This document shows, piece by piece, positions 1-8,810 of a stretch of DNA of 64,000 nt. The position numbers and the translations under genes were made by a program. Position 1 is the stretch's first letter. Each line of letters opens with the position of its first letter. The notes under the pieces are model-generated. The model worked only from the letters and a program-made list of their open reading frames with translations. It was not told the DNA's origin and did not search any database. The stretch lies in contig NZ_JAAAPN010000001.1 in NCBI RefSeq assembly GCF_009909205.1, positions 1 to 64,000 of the forward strand, read 5' to 3'. The stretch is from Aquabacterium fontiphilum. Its GTDB lineage: Bacteria; Pseudomonadota; Gammaproteobacteria; Burkholderiales; Burkholderiaceae_C.

Positions 1-149
1 GCATGCTGACCATGACCAAGTGCAACAAGTGCGGCGGCCACTTCGTGACCCACCCGCACGAGATCGCCCGCCACTTCACCTGCGGCCTGTGCAACCCACC
101 CGCCCGCGCCGGCAAGGGCAAGGCCGCTGGCGCCCTGCAGCTGCACTGA
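1..149 (+). CDS. flhC: Flagellar master regulator FlhC, C-terminal end (partial)
   Basis: The last 49 or so residues of a protein enter from the left edge, with the frame open at base 1 and a TGA at 147-149. The segment has the zinc-ligand pattern CNKCGG ... CGLC followed by PPARAGK, which is the signature of the FlhC C-terminus. FlhC pairs with FlhD as an FlhD4C2 activator of flagellar class II promoters, and four cysteines bind one zinc. Only the tail is visible, so start, length and the expected upstream flhD cannot be checked. A strong intrinsic terminator follows at 217-244, so motA, which often follows flhC, is not cotranscribed here. Confidence 0.85.
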   Translation, partial: MLTMTKCNKCGGHFVTHPHEIARHFTCGLCNPPARAGKGKAAGALQLH

Positions 150-216
150 GCCACTGCCCCCAGTTTCTTGCGTGTCTCTCTCCTCCTGGCGCGCGGTGTG
201 ACAGCCGTGCTTGGAA

Positions 217-244
217 CGGGCCTCTTCGGAGGCCCGCTTTTTTT
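217..244 (+). terminator. Rho-independent terminator after flhC
   Basis: A perfect 8-bp stem (CGGGCCTC / GAGGCCCG) is closed by a TTCG tetraloop and followed by C then seven T residues (238-244). It lies 68 bp after the flhC stop and ends 20 bp before the end of the convergent PilZ gene. The T-run orientation shows it serves the plus strand. Confidence 0.9.
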
Positions 245-263
245 GCCGCACGCCCGGCCGCGT

Positions 264-680
264 TCAGCCTTTGCTGATCCAGTGACGCAGCAACTGGCGG
301 CCGGCGTCATCGATCTGGACGATCTGCGTGCCGATCTTGAACATGTCGCCCGAGGCCACGTTGAAGATGACCTTCAATTGCAGCATGACGGGCTTGATCT
401 GACTGCGGTCGGCCGGGTCAGGCACGGCCAGTGCGGTCGTCAGCCGCTGCCCCACGGGAAAGGCCACATCCAGCAACAGACCCACACCCTGCTCGGACAC
501 GTTGAGCGCCCGTCCCTCGATGAAATGGGGCGGCTGATGCATCACGCGAGCGCGCCACGCCACCGTGATGCGTGGCGACTGACGCGCCTCCCCCCCTGAA
601 GCCTGCGCAGGTGCAGGACTTGTGAACAACTCCGTGTCGGACACCTGGATCTCCTGCTGATCACTTTTTGCAGTTCGCAT
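264..680 (-). CDS. PilZ domain protein
   Basis: A 138-residue protein with a polar, probably disordered N-terminus of about 33 residues, then one PilZ beta-barrel domain. The sequence shows SPRITVAWRARV followed by the conserved NVSEQGVGL, the (D/N)xSxxG half of the PilZ c-di-GMP site. The upstream arginine motif is imperfect (R-x5-R rather than RxxxR), so nucleotide binding is likely but not certain. PilZ proteins link c-di-GMP to motility and surface behaviour, which fits its position beside flhC. It is transcribed toward flhC and divergently from the PhoX-like gene. The ATG at 680 has no strong Shine-Dalgarno sequence. Confidence 0.8.
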   Translation of the reverse strand: MRTAKSDQQEIQVSDTELFTSPAPAQASGGEARQSPRITVAWRARVMHQPPHFIEGRALNVSEQGVGLLLDVAFPVGQRLTTALAVPDPADRSQIKPVMLQLKVIFNVASGDMFKIGTQIVQIDDAGRQLLRHWISKG

Positions 681-896
681 GGTGACTGCAGTGGCCCGAC
701 CCCGCGCGGACTGTGGTTACAAATTTCTGGCTGGCGTGCAGTTTTCACAACGGCTTTACCCCGACGGGTAGGCCGTCCGGCATCAATTACCCCCCATGCA
801 TCGTCATGGCACTGTCACCGGGGCTCCCTAAGGTTCGGCACGTCCAGCTCCGCGCTGGCGTCCCGCCAAGACCACCGACCTTACTGGAGTATCCCC

Positions 897-2417
897 ATGT
901 CCCAGTCCCACGACAGCCAGCGCCGCAAGCTGCTGCAAGGTTCCAGCGCCCTGATGGCCGCCGGCTTCTTCACCACATTGCAAGGCCTGCAGATGCGCCA
1001 GGCGCATGCCGCCACGCAGTACTCGAACCTCGTCATGGGCCCTTACGGCCCCCTGGCCCCGGTCAATGACCTGAGCACCGGCCTGCCACTGCTGATGCTG
1101 CCCGAAGGCTTCAGCTACAAGTCGTTTGGTTGGACGGGCGACCTGATGGCCAATGGCCAACCCACCCCCGGCAGCCACGACGGCATGGCCGTGATCCAGA
1201 CCCGTCGCGTGGGCCGGGGCACCGAGATGGTGCTGGTGCGCAACCACGAACGCGGCACCGGCGCCTTCGCCAACCGCATCCAGGCGCCTGGTTACTACGA
1301 CGACGGCACGGTCGACGGCGCCACGGCGCTGGGCGGCACGACCAACCTCATCTTCCGTGACGGCAACTGGATCAGCGCCGTGCCTTCGTTGGGCGGCACC
1401 GTGGTCAACTGCGCCGGCGGCCTGACGCCATGGGGCACCTGGCTGAGCTGCGAAGAGGTCAACACCAATGCGGTCTCGACCACAGGCAAGCGGCACGGCT
1501 ATGTGTTCGAAGTGACGGCCGATCCGCAACAGACCACCGGCCGCCCCATCGTCGGCATGGGCCGCTTTGCCCACGAGGCCGTGGCCGTGGACCCGGTCTC
1601 CGGCATCGTCTATGAAACCGAAGACGCCCGCAACGTCTCCGCCCTGTATCGCTATGTGCCGCGCTTCCCGAACGGCGGCGTGGGCTCACTGGCCCTGGGT
1701 GGCCGCCTGCAGGCCGCCCGCGTGGTCGGTCGCCCCAACGCCAGCCTCATCGTGGCTTCGCTGGGCGATGAGGTGCAACTGGAGTGGGTGGACATCGCCC
1801 AGCCCGACGCCGACATCACCACCGCCGGCACGCTGACCTCGCTGCCCCCCGGCACCACCGCCACCACCGGCTGCTCGGGCACCTTTGCCCAGGCCTGGAA
1901 TGCCGGCTGCCTGCAGATGAGCCGTGGCGAAGGCATCTGGTACCACGCCGGCAAGGTCTACATCGCCGACACCAGCGTGGGCGTGGACAGCAGCAACCGC
2001 CCGGGTCGTGGCGATGGCGCCGTCTGGGAACTGGACACGGCCACCATGAAGATGAAGGCCATCTACGTCTCCAGCGGCCAGCTGGTGGGCAACAACCCCG
2101 ACAACATCACCATCAGCCCCCGCGGCGGCGTCTTCCTGTGTGAAGACGGCGGCAACAGCCCCGACAACTACGGCACCGGCTCGCGCGTGTTCGGCCTCAT
2201 GGCCAATGGCGACGCCTACTACTTTGCCAAGAACAACGTCGTGCTGAGCGCCGGCCAAATCGCCGCGGCCGGCAAGACCGTGGCCGCGGGCGACTACCAA
2301 GGCAGCGAGTTCTGCGGCGCCTGCTGGGACCCGGCCGGCCGCGTGCTGTTCGTCAACATCCAGACGCCCGGCATCACCTTCGCCATCACGGGCCCCTGGG
2401 CCCGCGGCAACCAGTGA
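897..2417 (+). CDS. Tat-exported PhoX/DUF839 family phosphatase-like protein
   Basis: A 506-residue protein with an N-terminal twin-arginine signal (QRRKLLQGSSALMAAG) ending near AHAA, so it should be exported folded. The body matches the DUF839/PhoX family: SHDGMAVI, LVRNHERG, GTWLSCEE, GRFAHEAVAVDP, SRGEGIWYHAGKVYIADT and VFLCEDGG. PhoX enzymes are Ca/Fe-dependent beta-propeller phosphatases, and the acidic residues in the NHERG, CEE and CEDGG motifs are the type that bind the metal cluster. Substrate is unknown, and many DUF839 members have never been assayed. The next gene, a PEP-CTERM protein, starts 32 bp downstream and is probably cotranscribed, ending at the terminator at 3064-3087. 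The upstream 216 bp shows no convincing Pho box. Confidence 0.85.
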   Translation: MSQSHDSQRRKLLQGSSALMAAGFFTTLQGLQMRQAHAATQYSNLVMGPYGPLAPVNDLSTGLPLLMLPEGFSYKSFGWTGDLMANGQPTPGSHDGMAVIQTRRVGRGTEMVLVRNHERGTGAFANRIQAPGYYDDGTVDGATALGGTTNLIFRDGNWISAVPSLGGTVVNCAGGLTPWGTWLSCEEVNTNAVSTTGKRHGYVFEVTADPQQTTGRPIVGMGRFAHEAVAVDPVSGIVYETEDARNVSALYRYVPRFPNGGVGSLALGGRLQAARVVGRPNASLIVASLGDEVQLEWVDIAQPDADITTAGTLTSLPPGTTATTGCSGTFAQAWNAGCLQMSRGEGIWYHAGKVYIADTSVGVDSSNRPGRGDGAVWELDTATMKMKAIYVSSGQLVGNNPDNITISPRGGVFLCEDGGNSPDNYGTGSRVFGLMANGDAYYFAKNNVVLSAGQIAAAGKTVAAGDYQGSEFCGACWDPAGRVLFVNIQTPGITFAITGPWARGNQ

Positions 2418-2449
2418 GCGCCTGCATCACCTTCTACCAAGGAACCACC

Positions 2450-3040
2450 ATGAAGTTTGTCTCTTCCCTGATCGCGGCGGCGGCCGCCCTCGCCCTGACG
2501 CCTGCAGCGCACGCCGTGACGCTGCAAGGCGGCAGCTTCCAGACCATTGCCGGCAACTCGGTCGAGGACTTCTCCGGCGCAGGCGCCCTGTCGTTCACGC
2601 TGGGCCTCGAGAACCTCAACCCGGTCAGCCTCACCTACGTCGTGGGTGGCGCCGACGGCGCGCAGCTGGCCTTTGACGCCCTGATCGACAACTTCCTGCG
2701 CACCCCGTTCAAGAGCGTGGTGTTCTCGCTGGACAACGGCGTCAGCTTCGGCACGCTGGGCACGGCCCATGCCCCGTTCAGCACCGTGTCGGTGGCCCGT
2801 CTGGGCGCTGGCTCGGCCCGCGTGGCCTTTGGCGGCAGCGGTGAAGGCTATGGCGTGGAAGTCGGCGACGTGTTCGGCAGCACCGCCGGCGCCACGGACT
2901 GGATGATCCACCTCAACGGCCTGCAGGCCGGCCAGTCGTTCACCATGACCATCACCACGGCCGTGCCCGAGCCCAGCACCTACGCGCTGGTCATCGCCGG
3001 TCTGGCTGTGGCTGGCATCGTGGCCCGCCGTCGCGCCTGA
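2450..3040 (+). CDS. PEP-CTERM sorting domain protein
   Basis: A 196-residue secreted protein: signal peptide (MKFVSSLIAAAAALALTPA, cleavage near AHA), a beta-rich body without a recognised enzyme domain, and a C-terminal PEP-CTERM signal, namely VPEPSTYAL, a hydrophobic helix and ARRRA. PEP-CTERM signals are cut by exosortase/EpsH in bacteria that make exopolysaccharide. No exosortase lies in this window. The start is the ATG at 2450, with AAGGAA just upstream and the signal peptide immediately after; an in-frame ATG at 2414 would put extra residues before the signal. It follows the PhoX-like gene closely and is the last gene before a strong terminator. Confidence 0.85.
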   Translation: MKFVSSLIAAAAALALTPAAHAVTLQGGSFQTIAGNSVEDFSGAGALSFTLGLENLNPVSLTYVVGGADGAQLAFDALIDNFLRTPFKSVVFSLDNGVSFGTLGTAHAPFSTVSVARLGAGSARVAFGGSGEGYGVEVGDVFGSTAGATDWMIHLNGLQAGQSFTMTITTAVPEPSTYALVIAGLAVAGIVARRRA

Positions 3041-3063
3041 TCCGGCTTCAAGTCCATGACACG

Positions 3064-3087
3064 CAGGCGCCCTTGGGCGCCTGTTTT
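3064..3087 (+). terminator. Rho-independent terminator after the PhoX/PEP-CTERM pair
   Basis: A stem CAGGCGCCC / GGGCGCCTG (9 bp if a 2-base TT loop is allowed, otherwise 7 bp with a CCTTGG loop) is followed directly by TTTTCCTT. It lies 24 bp after the PEP-CTERM stop and 34 bp before the ABC ATPase start. It separates the two operons and rules out a start for the ATPase further upstream. Confidence 0.85.
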
Positions 3088-3120
3088 CCTTGCTGCGGGC
3101 CACCTCGCTATGCTGGCGGC

Positions 3121-3768
3121 ATGCTGCAAGTGCGCGATCTGGGCAAACGCTACGGCGACGCCGTGGTCTTCCAAGGGGTGAACCTCGACGTCTCGCCGGG
3201 CGAGTTCATCGCCATCGTCGGCGAATCGGGCGTGGGCAAGTCCACGCTGCTGAACTGCCTGGCCGGGCTGGACGTGGCCGACCAGGGCAGCGTGGCGCTG
3301 CGGGGTGTGGACCTGGGCGGCTTGGAGGAGGCCGCGCAGGCGCGGTTGCGCCGCCAGCACCTGGGCTTTGTCTTCCAGGCCTTTCATGTGCTGCCGCATC
3401 TGGATGTGGCCCAGAACGTCGCGCTGCCGCTGTTGCTGCTGGGCCAGCCCGATGCGGCCCGCGTGGCGCAGGCGTTGGACGACGTGGGCCTGGCCGGCCT
3501 GGGCACGCGGCTGCCGCAGCAGCTCTCGGGTGGTCAGCTGCAGCGCGTGGCGATTGCCCGGGCGCTGATCCACCGCCCCGCGCTATTGCTGGCCGACGAA
3601 CCCACAGGCAACCTCGACCCCGACACCGCCGACCGTGTGATGGGCCTGCTGGCCGCGCAGACCCGCGCCCATCGCACGGCCTGCGTCATGGTCACGCACT
3701 CGCAGGCCGCCGCCGCGCATGCCGACCGGGTGCTGCGCCTGACCCGCGACGGGCTGCACGATGCCTGA
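3121..3768 (+). CDS. ABC transporter ATP-binding protein (LolD/YbbA/AttE type)
   Basis: A 215-residue ATPase: Walker A GESGVGKST, Q-loop VFQAF, signature LSGGQLQRVAIARAL, Walker B LLADEPTGNLD and H-loop VTHS. It resembles the LolD/MacB/YbbA group that powers FtsX-type mechanotransmission permeases rather than substrate channels. The start is set by the upstream terminator and by MLQVRDL at the family's usual N-terminus. It overlaps the next gene, a large FtsX-domain permease, by 8 bp, so the two are translated as a unit. With the third gene it forms an AttEFGH-like cassette. Confidence 0.9.
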   Translation: MLQVRDLGKRYGDAVVFQGVNLDVSPGEFIAIVGESGVGKSTLLNCLAGLDVADQGSVALRGVDLGGLEEAAQARLRRQHLGFVFQAFHVLPHLDVAQNVALPLLLLGQPDAARVAQALDDVGLAGLGTRLPQQLSGGQLQRVAIARALIHRPALLLADEPTGNLDPDTADRVMGLLAAQTRAHRTACVMVTHSQAAAAHADRVLRLTRDGLHDA

Positions 3769-6340
3769 CGTGCGGCTGACATGGGCGCTGCTGCGCCAGT
3801 TCTCGCTGCCCGAATGGCGCCACCATCTGCCTCGGCATGCCACCGCCGTGCTGGCCGTGCTGCTGGGGGTGGCGCTGGCCTTTTCGGTGCACCTGATCAA
3901 CGCCTCGGCGCTCAGCGCGTTCGGCTCCGCCGTGCGCGCGGTCAACGGCCAGCCCGACGCCCGTGTGCACGCCGCCCACGGCACGCTGGACGAGACGCTG
4001 TACGGTGCGCTCGCCACGCACCCCCGCGTGGCGCGTGCCAGCCCCGTGATCGAGTTGCGTGTGCAGGCGGGCCACGGCAGCCAGGCGCCCATCCGGCTGC
4101 GCCTCATCGGGCTGGACACGCTGGTGGCAGCCCCCCTGGCACCCGAGCTCATCCCGCGCGTGGACACGGCGGCGCCCGGGGTGGACCGGCTCAGCCTGTT
4201 CGCGCCGTACACGGTGTCACTCAATGCCGCTGCGCGCCAGGCACTGGGCGTGGTGCCGGGCGAGATGATCACCGCCCAGGCCGGCCTGCAGACCGTGCCG
4301 CTGAAGGTGATCGGGCAGCTCACGGTCGGCGGCGAGCCCACCGGCGTGATGGACATTGCGGGCGCCCAGGCGCTGTTCGGCCTGCTCGGCCGGCTGCACC
4401 GCATCGACTTGCAACTGGCCGAAGGCAGCAGCCTGAACGACCTGCAGGCCGCGCTGGCCGACGAGGGCCTGCTGCCCGCGGGCGTGCGCTTGCAGTCCGC
4501 TGAAGACGATGCCCAGCGCCTGTCCAACGTCTCGCGCGCCTACCGCGTCAACCTCACCGTGCTGGCCCTGGTGGCGCTGTTCACGGGCGGCTTTCTGGTG
4601 TTCTCCATCCTGTCGCTCTCGGTGGCCAAGCGCTTGCAACAGTTCGCCTTGCTGGGCGTGCTGGGCCTGGGCGCACGCGAGCGCCTGGCCCTCGTGCTGG
4701 CCGAATCGGCCGTCGTCGGGGTGGTGGGCTCGGCACTCGGCCTGGCCCTGGGCACGGGGCTGGCCGCACTGGCCCTGCGCCTGCTGGGGGGCGATCTGGG
4801 CGGCGGTTACTTCACCGGCGTGGCGCCCAGCCTGCAATGGTCGTGGCTGGCGGCAGCGCTCTACGGCGGCCTGGGTGTGCTGGCGGCCATGGCCGGCGGC
4901 TGGTTGCCCGCGCGACAGGCCCAGGCCATGGCCCCGGCCCAGGCGCTCAAGGGCCTGCATGCCGATGCGGCCAGCCACGGCAGCACCAGCGGCCGCTGGC
5001 TCGGCCCGGGCCTGTTGGTGCTGGGTGCGGGGCTGGCCACGCTGCCCCCGGTGGCCGGTGTGCCGCTGTGGGCCTACCTGTCGGTGGCGGCCATCCTGAT
5101 GGGCGGCATCGCCTGCGTGCCTGCGGCGGTGCAGGCCGTGCTCGGTCGCTGGCCCGCACCCCGGCAGGCCACCTGGCTGCTGGCGCTGGAGCGCGCGCGC
5201 CGCCTGCGCCACACCGCCACCATCGCCATGGCCGGTGTGGTCGCCAGCCTGAGCCTGGCCGTGGCACTCACCGTGATGGTGGCGAGCTTTCGCGATTCGG
5301 TCAGCAGCTGGCTCGATGTCGTGCTCCCGGCCGACCTGTATGCCCGCCTGGTGGGCGACGACGATGCTGGCCCGCAGGCCGGTCTGTCACCGTCTGCGCT
5401 GCCCGCCATCGCCGGCGTACCCGGCGTGACGCGCGTGGAAGGCGTGCGCGTGACCGACCTGGCGCTCGACCCGCGTCAGCCACCGGTCGCGCTCATCAGC
5501 CGCCCGCTGGACGACGCGCTGCGCGCGCTGCCGCTGGTCAGCGAGGTGGTTCCCGCCACCACGGGCCAGCCGGGCGAGGTCGGCATCCATGTGAGCGAAG
5601 CCATGGTGGCGCTGTACGGCGCCGCGCCGGGCCAGGTGCTGGCCCTGCCGCTGGTGCCGGGCCAGGCGCCGGTGCCCGCACTCGTGCGCTCGGTCTGGCG
5701 CGACTACGCCCGCCAGCAAGGCGCCATCGTGATCGACGCGCGCGACTACCAGCGCCTTACCGGCGACCGCCAGCTCAATGACCTGGCCCTGTGGCTCGCG
5801 CCAGACGCTCGCACCGATGCCGTGCAGGCGGGTGTCCGCCAGGCCCTGGCCACGCAAGGCCTGGACGGCCGCCTGGTCGAATTTGCCGAGCCGCGCACCA
5901 TCCGCGAGATCACGCTCAAGATCTTCGACCGCAGCTTCGCCGTCACCTACTGGCTGCAGGCCGTGGCCATCGGCATCGGTCTGTTCGGCACGGCCGCGAG
6001 CTTCTCGGCCCAGGTGCTGGCGCGCCGCAAGGAGTTCGGCCTGCTCAGCCACCTGGGTTTTGCGCGTCGGCAGGTGCTGGGCATCGTGGCCGGCGAAGGC
6101 CTGGCGCTCACCGCGGTGGGGGCCGCGTGGGGCGTGCTGCTGGGGCTGGCGGTCAGCGTGGTGCTGGTACATGTCGTCAACCCGCAGAGCTTTCACTGGA
6201 CGATGACGATGATGGTGCCCGGCTGGCGCCTGCTGGCACTGGCGCTGGCGGTGGTGGTGGCCGGCACCCTGACCGCGTGGCTGTCGGGCCGTCAGGCCAC
6301 TGGCCGCGATGTGGTGATGGCGGTGAAGGAGGACTGGTGA
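3761..6340 (+). CDS. ABC transporter permease, FtsX family (AttFG-like)
   Basis: An 859-residue inner-membrane protein with duplicated FtsX architecture. It has an N-terminal TM helix (about 30-50), a large periplasmic domain, three TM helices (about 265-390), two central TM helices (about 415-465), a second anchor (about 490-510), a second periplasmic domain and three C-terminal TM helices. Such fused permeases match AttF plus AttG of Agrobacterium or YbbP of E. coli. The family is thought to extract or release envelope lipids or lipoproteins. It overlaps the ATPase by 8 bp, and its stop codon overlaps the GTG start of the next gene by 3 bases. The substrate is not evident. Confidence 0.88.
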   Translation: MPDVRLTWALLRQFSLPEWRHHLPRHATAVLAVLLGVALAFSVHLINASALSAFGSAVRAVNGQPDARVHAAHGTLDETLYGALATHPRVARASPVIELRVQAGHGSQAPIRLRLIGLDTLVAAPLAPELIPRVDTAAPGVDRLSLFAPYTVSLNAAARQALGVVPGEMITAQAGLQTVPLKVIGQLTVGGEPTGVMDIAGAQALFGLLGRLHRIDLQLAEGSSLNDLQAALADEGLLPAGVRLQSAEDDAQRLSNVSRAYRVNLTVLALVALFTGGFLVFSILSLSVAKRLQQFALLGVLGLGARERLALVLAESAVVGVVGSALGLALGTGLAALALRLLGGDLGGGYFTGVAPSLQWSWLAAALYGGLGVLAAMAGGWLPARQAQAMAPAQALKGLHADAASHGSTSGRWLGPGLLVLGAGLATLPPVAGVPLWAYLSVAAILMGGIACVPAAVQAVLGRWPAPRQATWLLALERARRLRHTATIAMAGVVASLSLAVALTVMVASFRDSVSSWLDVVLPADLYARLVGDDDAGPQAGLSPSALPAIAGVPGVTRVEGVRVTDLALDPRQPPVALISRPLDDALRALPLVSEVVPATTGQPGEVGIHVSEAMVALYGAAPGQVLALPLVPGQAPVPALVRSVWRDYARQQGAIVIDARDYQRLTGDRQLNDLALWLAPDARTDAVQAGVRQALATQGLDGRLVEFAEPRTIREITLKIFDRSFAVTYWLQAVAIGIGLFGTAASFSAQVLARRKEFGLLSHLGFARRQVLGIVAGEGLALTAVGAAWGVLLGLAVSVVLVHVVNPQSFHWTMTMMVPGWRLLALALAVVVAGTLTAWLSGRQATGRDVVMAVKEDW

Positions 6341-7518
6341 ACCCCCAACGTCGACATGGCTTGCGCGTGCTGGCCGCGCTGGGCCTGGCCGGTGGTTCCC
6401 CGCCTGCCTGGCGGCAGGCGCTGGCCCTGCCGCCCCCCACACTGCCCCCACAAACGCTGCCCCCCGTGCTGCACCCGGGCGAGCCCCTGGTCTTCCCCCG
6501 CGACCATGGCGCCCATCCGGCGTTTCGCACCGAGTGGTGGTACCTGACCGGCGTACTGCACGCCCGTCCGCTGGACGCGCGCCCGCCGGCGACGGGCGCC
6601 ATGTCGCTGGTCACGCCGCCCAGCCACGGCTTTCAGATCACCTTCTTTCGTTCGCGAGTCGACACCGCAGCCGACAACCCCAGCCGGTTTGCTGCCCGGC
6701 AGCTGGTCTTTGTGCACACCGCCTTGACCGACCTGGCCGGTGGCCGGCTGCTGCACGACGAGCGCATCGCCCGCACGGGCTTCGGGCTGGCCGAGGCGGC
6801 TGAAGGCGACACACAGGTGCACCTGCGCGACTGGACGCTGCAGCGCGAAGGGCCCGCCACACAGGGCGTCTACCGCAGCCGCATCCGGGCGCAGGGCTTC
6901 GGCTTTGACCTGCGTTTTGCGCAGACCCAGCCCACGCTGCTGCAAGGCCAGGCCGGCTTCTCGCAAAAGGCGCCCGGCCTGGTGCATGCCAGCCGCTACT
7001 ACAGCCATCCCCAACTCACGGTGAGCGGCCAGTTCCAGCAGGGCGACCGGCGCTTTGCAGCCAGCGGCACGGCCTGGCTCGACCACGAATGGAGCGAGGC
7101 CTTGCTCCACCCCGAGGCCGAGGGCTGGGACTGGATGGGCATCAACCTGCTCGATGGCGGCGCCCTGACCGCCTTCCGCCTGCGCCGCCGCGACGGCAGC
7201 GCGCTGTGGCACGGCGGCAGCCTGCGCCGCCCTGGCCAGCCCGACCGCATCTTCGGCCCCGAGGAGCTGCGCCTGACCCCGGGCCGCCGCTGGACCAGCC
7301 CGGCGACCGGCGCCAGCTACCCCGTGGCCTGGACGGTCGAATGGCCCGGCGCGCGCCACACGCTGCAGGCCAGCCTGGACAACCAGGAGCTCGACAGCCG
7401 CAACAGCACGGGCAACGTCTACTGGGAGGGGCTGAGCGAGCTGCGCGATAGCCAGGGCCGGCTGGCCGGGCGCGGTTACCTGGAAATGACCGGCTACACC
7501 GCACGGCTGGCGCTGTGA
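6337..7518 (+). CDS. Exported lipocalin-like/CrtC-domain protein (AttH family)
   Basis: A 393-residue protein starting at a GTG that overlaps the permease stop codon (GTGA), preceded by GAAGGAGG. The N-terminus has a twin-arginine-like signal (RRHGLRVLAALGLAGG). The body matches the CrtC/AttH hydrolase family: FPRDHGAHPAFRTEWWYLTG, GTAWLDHEWSE, GWDWMGINLLDG and the late YWEGLSEL. The family fold is a double lipocalin, and CrtC itself hydrates carotenoids. AttH-like proteins next to ABC genes have no proven substrate but likely handle a lipid moved by the transporter. An early start further upstream would lie inside the permease gene and is not credible. Confidence 0.85.
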   Translation: MNPQRRHGLRVLAALGLAGGSPPAWRQALALPPPTLPPQTLPPVLHPGEPLVFPRDHGAHPAFRTEWWYLTGVLHARPLDARPPATGAMSLVTPPSHGFQITFFRSRVDTAADNPSRFAARQLVFVHTALTDLAGGRLLHDERIARTGFGLAEAAEGDTQVHLRDWTLQREGPATQGVYRSRIRAQGFGFDLRFAQTQPTLLQGQAGFSQKAPGLVHASRYYSHPQLTVSGQFQQGDRRFAASGTAWLDHEWSEALLHPEAEGWDWMGINLLDGGALTAFRLRRRDGSALWHGGSLRRPGQPDRIFGPEELRLTPGRRWTSPATGASYPVAWTVEWPGARHTLQASLDNQELDSRNSTGNVYWEGLSELRDSQGRLAGRGYLEMTGYTARLAL

Positions 7519-7598
7519 GCGCTGGCGTCACATTGGCGTCAGGCGGCGCGATCCGTCCAGCCTCTGTCGCGATCGGTTCAGCCACGGCGGTGATCGCG

Positions 7599-7619
7599 CG
7601 AAAACCCCTAGCGTTTTCG
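7599..7619. repeat. Inverted repeat downstream of the AttH-like gene
   Basis: Perfect 7-bp arms CGAAAAC / GTTTTCG flank a 7-base spacer (CCCTAGC). It lies 80 bp after the AttH stop and 78 bp before the next start. No T-run follows on either strand, so an intrinsic terminator is unlikely. It may be a protein-binding site or a weak hairpin. Confidence 0.4.
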
Positions 7620-7696
7620 GGTCAACTCGGGCTTGTGCCCCGCCAGGCAAAGGCCTACAACTGTGATTGCGCCTGTCATCACACGAAGGAGACGCC

Positions 7697-7924
7697 ATGG
7701 CCGCACTTGCAGACCGCACCAACCACCTGCGCCGCCGCACCCGCCAATGGGCCACGGCAGGCCTGGCGCTGGGCATGCTGGCGGGCCTGGGCTTGATCGC
7801 GCAGGGCTCGATGCTCCACGGGGCCATCGCACTGGCGGCTGCAGGCAGCCTGTGGCAGGCCAGTCTGCTGGGGCGCAGGGCGCGCCGCGCCGCCGCCCGC
7901 CCCGTACACCACGCGTCGCACTGA
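7697..7924 (+). CDS. Small inner-membrane protein, function unknown
   Basis: A 75-residue protein with a basic N-terminus (RTNHLRRRTRQW), two closely spaced hydrophobic helices (about 19-36 and 38-52) and a basic, alanine-rich tail. I do not recognise a family. The ATG has a strong GAAGGAG 8 bases upstream, which supports translation. It stands alone, converging on the sirtuin gene 13 bp away. The residue make-up suggests a two-helix hairpin with both ends in the cytoplasm. Confidence 0.6.
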   Translation: MAALADRTNHLRRRTRQWATAGLALGMLAGLGLIAQGSMLHGAIALAAAGSLWQASLLGRRARRAAARPVHHASH

Positions 7925-7937
7925 ACCCCTCCGGGGT

Positions 7938-8810
7938 TCACCCCCCTGAACGATCTGCCAGCCAAGCTGCCAGCTGCGCATCCAGCGCCCGCAGCGCGTC
8001 CAGCGCGCCCATGGCCAGCCCCACATCATGCCGCGTCGGCACAGCGGGCTCGCGCGGGTTGATGCGCACCAGCCGCCCACCCAGTTGCTGCACCACCGCG
8101 TGGCTGAAGTGCCGCACGGTGGGCACGGCCTGACCGGCACCCAGTTCCACCACCACCGGTCGGTGCGCCTGTGCCAGCCATTGCCGCAAACGACGCGACT
8201 GCGCCTGCTCACGGTCGTCCAGCCAGTCGCCATCGCCAAACATCAGGATGTTGGGCCGCGCCATCCCCCCGCAGCGCGGGCATGAGGGGGGCGCATTCAG
8301 GAGCCGACACGCCTCCGTGTCCACCTGCGGCACAAAGTCGTCGGCCGGCCAGATGCCATCGTGACAGGGGCGCAGGCACTGCAGGTGATGGATGCTGCCG
8401 TGCACCTCATGTATCCCCGCTGGGTCAAAGCCGGCGCGTTGAAACTGACCATCGACATTGCTGGTGAACACCCGCATGCCTTGCAGCATGCACGCGCCCC
8501 AGCGTTGCAAGATGGCAAAGCCCGCATGCGGCGCGGTGGCGCGGTACAAGGCCAGGCGGTGCCCGTAGAAGCCCCAGGCCAGTGTCGGGTCGGTCTCAAA
8601 CGTGGCCGGGCTGGCCACGCGGTGGAAGTCCAGCCCCGCCCGACCCAGTGCCGGGTAGGCGCGCCAGAAGCCCTCGCGCCCACGGAAGTCGGGCAGGCCG
8701 CTGTCGACGCCCATGCCCGCACCTGCCGCGACGACCAGCGCGTCGGCCTGCGCGATCAGATCGGCCGCGTGGTCCAGCAGCCCATCAGACACGCCGGCTC
8801 CGCAAGGCAT
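7938..8810 (-). CDS. NAD-dependent protein deacylase, Sir2 family
   Basis: A 290-residue sirtuin. Rossmann motifs GAGMGVDSGLPDFRG and TSNVDGQF, the catalytic-histidine motif EVHGS, zinc ligands CLRPC and CPRCGG, and PNILMFGD and ELGAGQAVPT complete the Sir2 fold. The usual TQNxD is TSNVD and the usual GTSL is ELGAGQ, which places it in a less-studied subgroup. Sirtuins remove acyl groups from lysine using NAD. The ATG start lies inside the last 26 bases of the DUF1289 gene upstream, so the two are probably translationally coupled. A GTG six codons later is an alternative start. Confidence 0.88.
   Translation of the reverse strand: MPCGAGVSDGLLDHAADLIAQADALVVAAGAGMGVDSGLPDFRGREGFWRAYPALGRAGLDFHRVASPATFETDPTLAWGFYGHRLALYRATAPHAGFAILQRWGACMLQGMRVFTSNVDGQFQRAGFDPAGIHEVHGSIHHLQCLRPCHDGIWPADDFVPQVDTEACRLLNAPPSCPRCGGMARPNILMFGDGDWLDDREQAQSRRLRQWLAQAHRPVVVELGAGQAVPTVRHFSHAVVQQLGGRLVRINPREPAVPTRHDVGLAMGALDALRALDAQLAAWLADRSGG

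Noticed and set aside
808..830. CTGTCAC at 812 as a Pho box for the PhoX-like gene
   Set aside because: Only one half-site is recognisable; the second repeat 11 bases on does not match.
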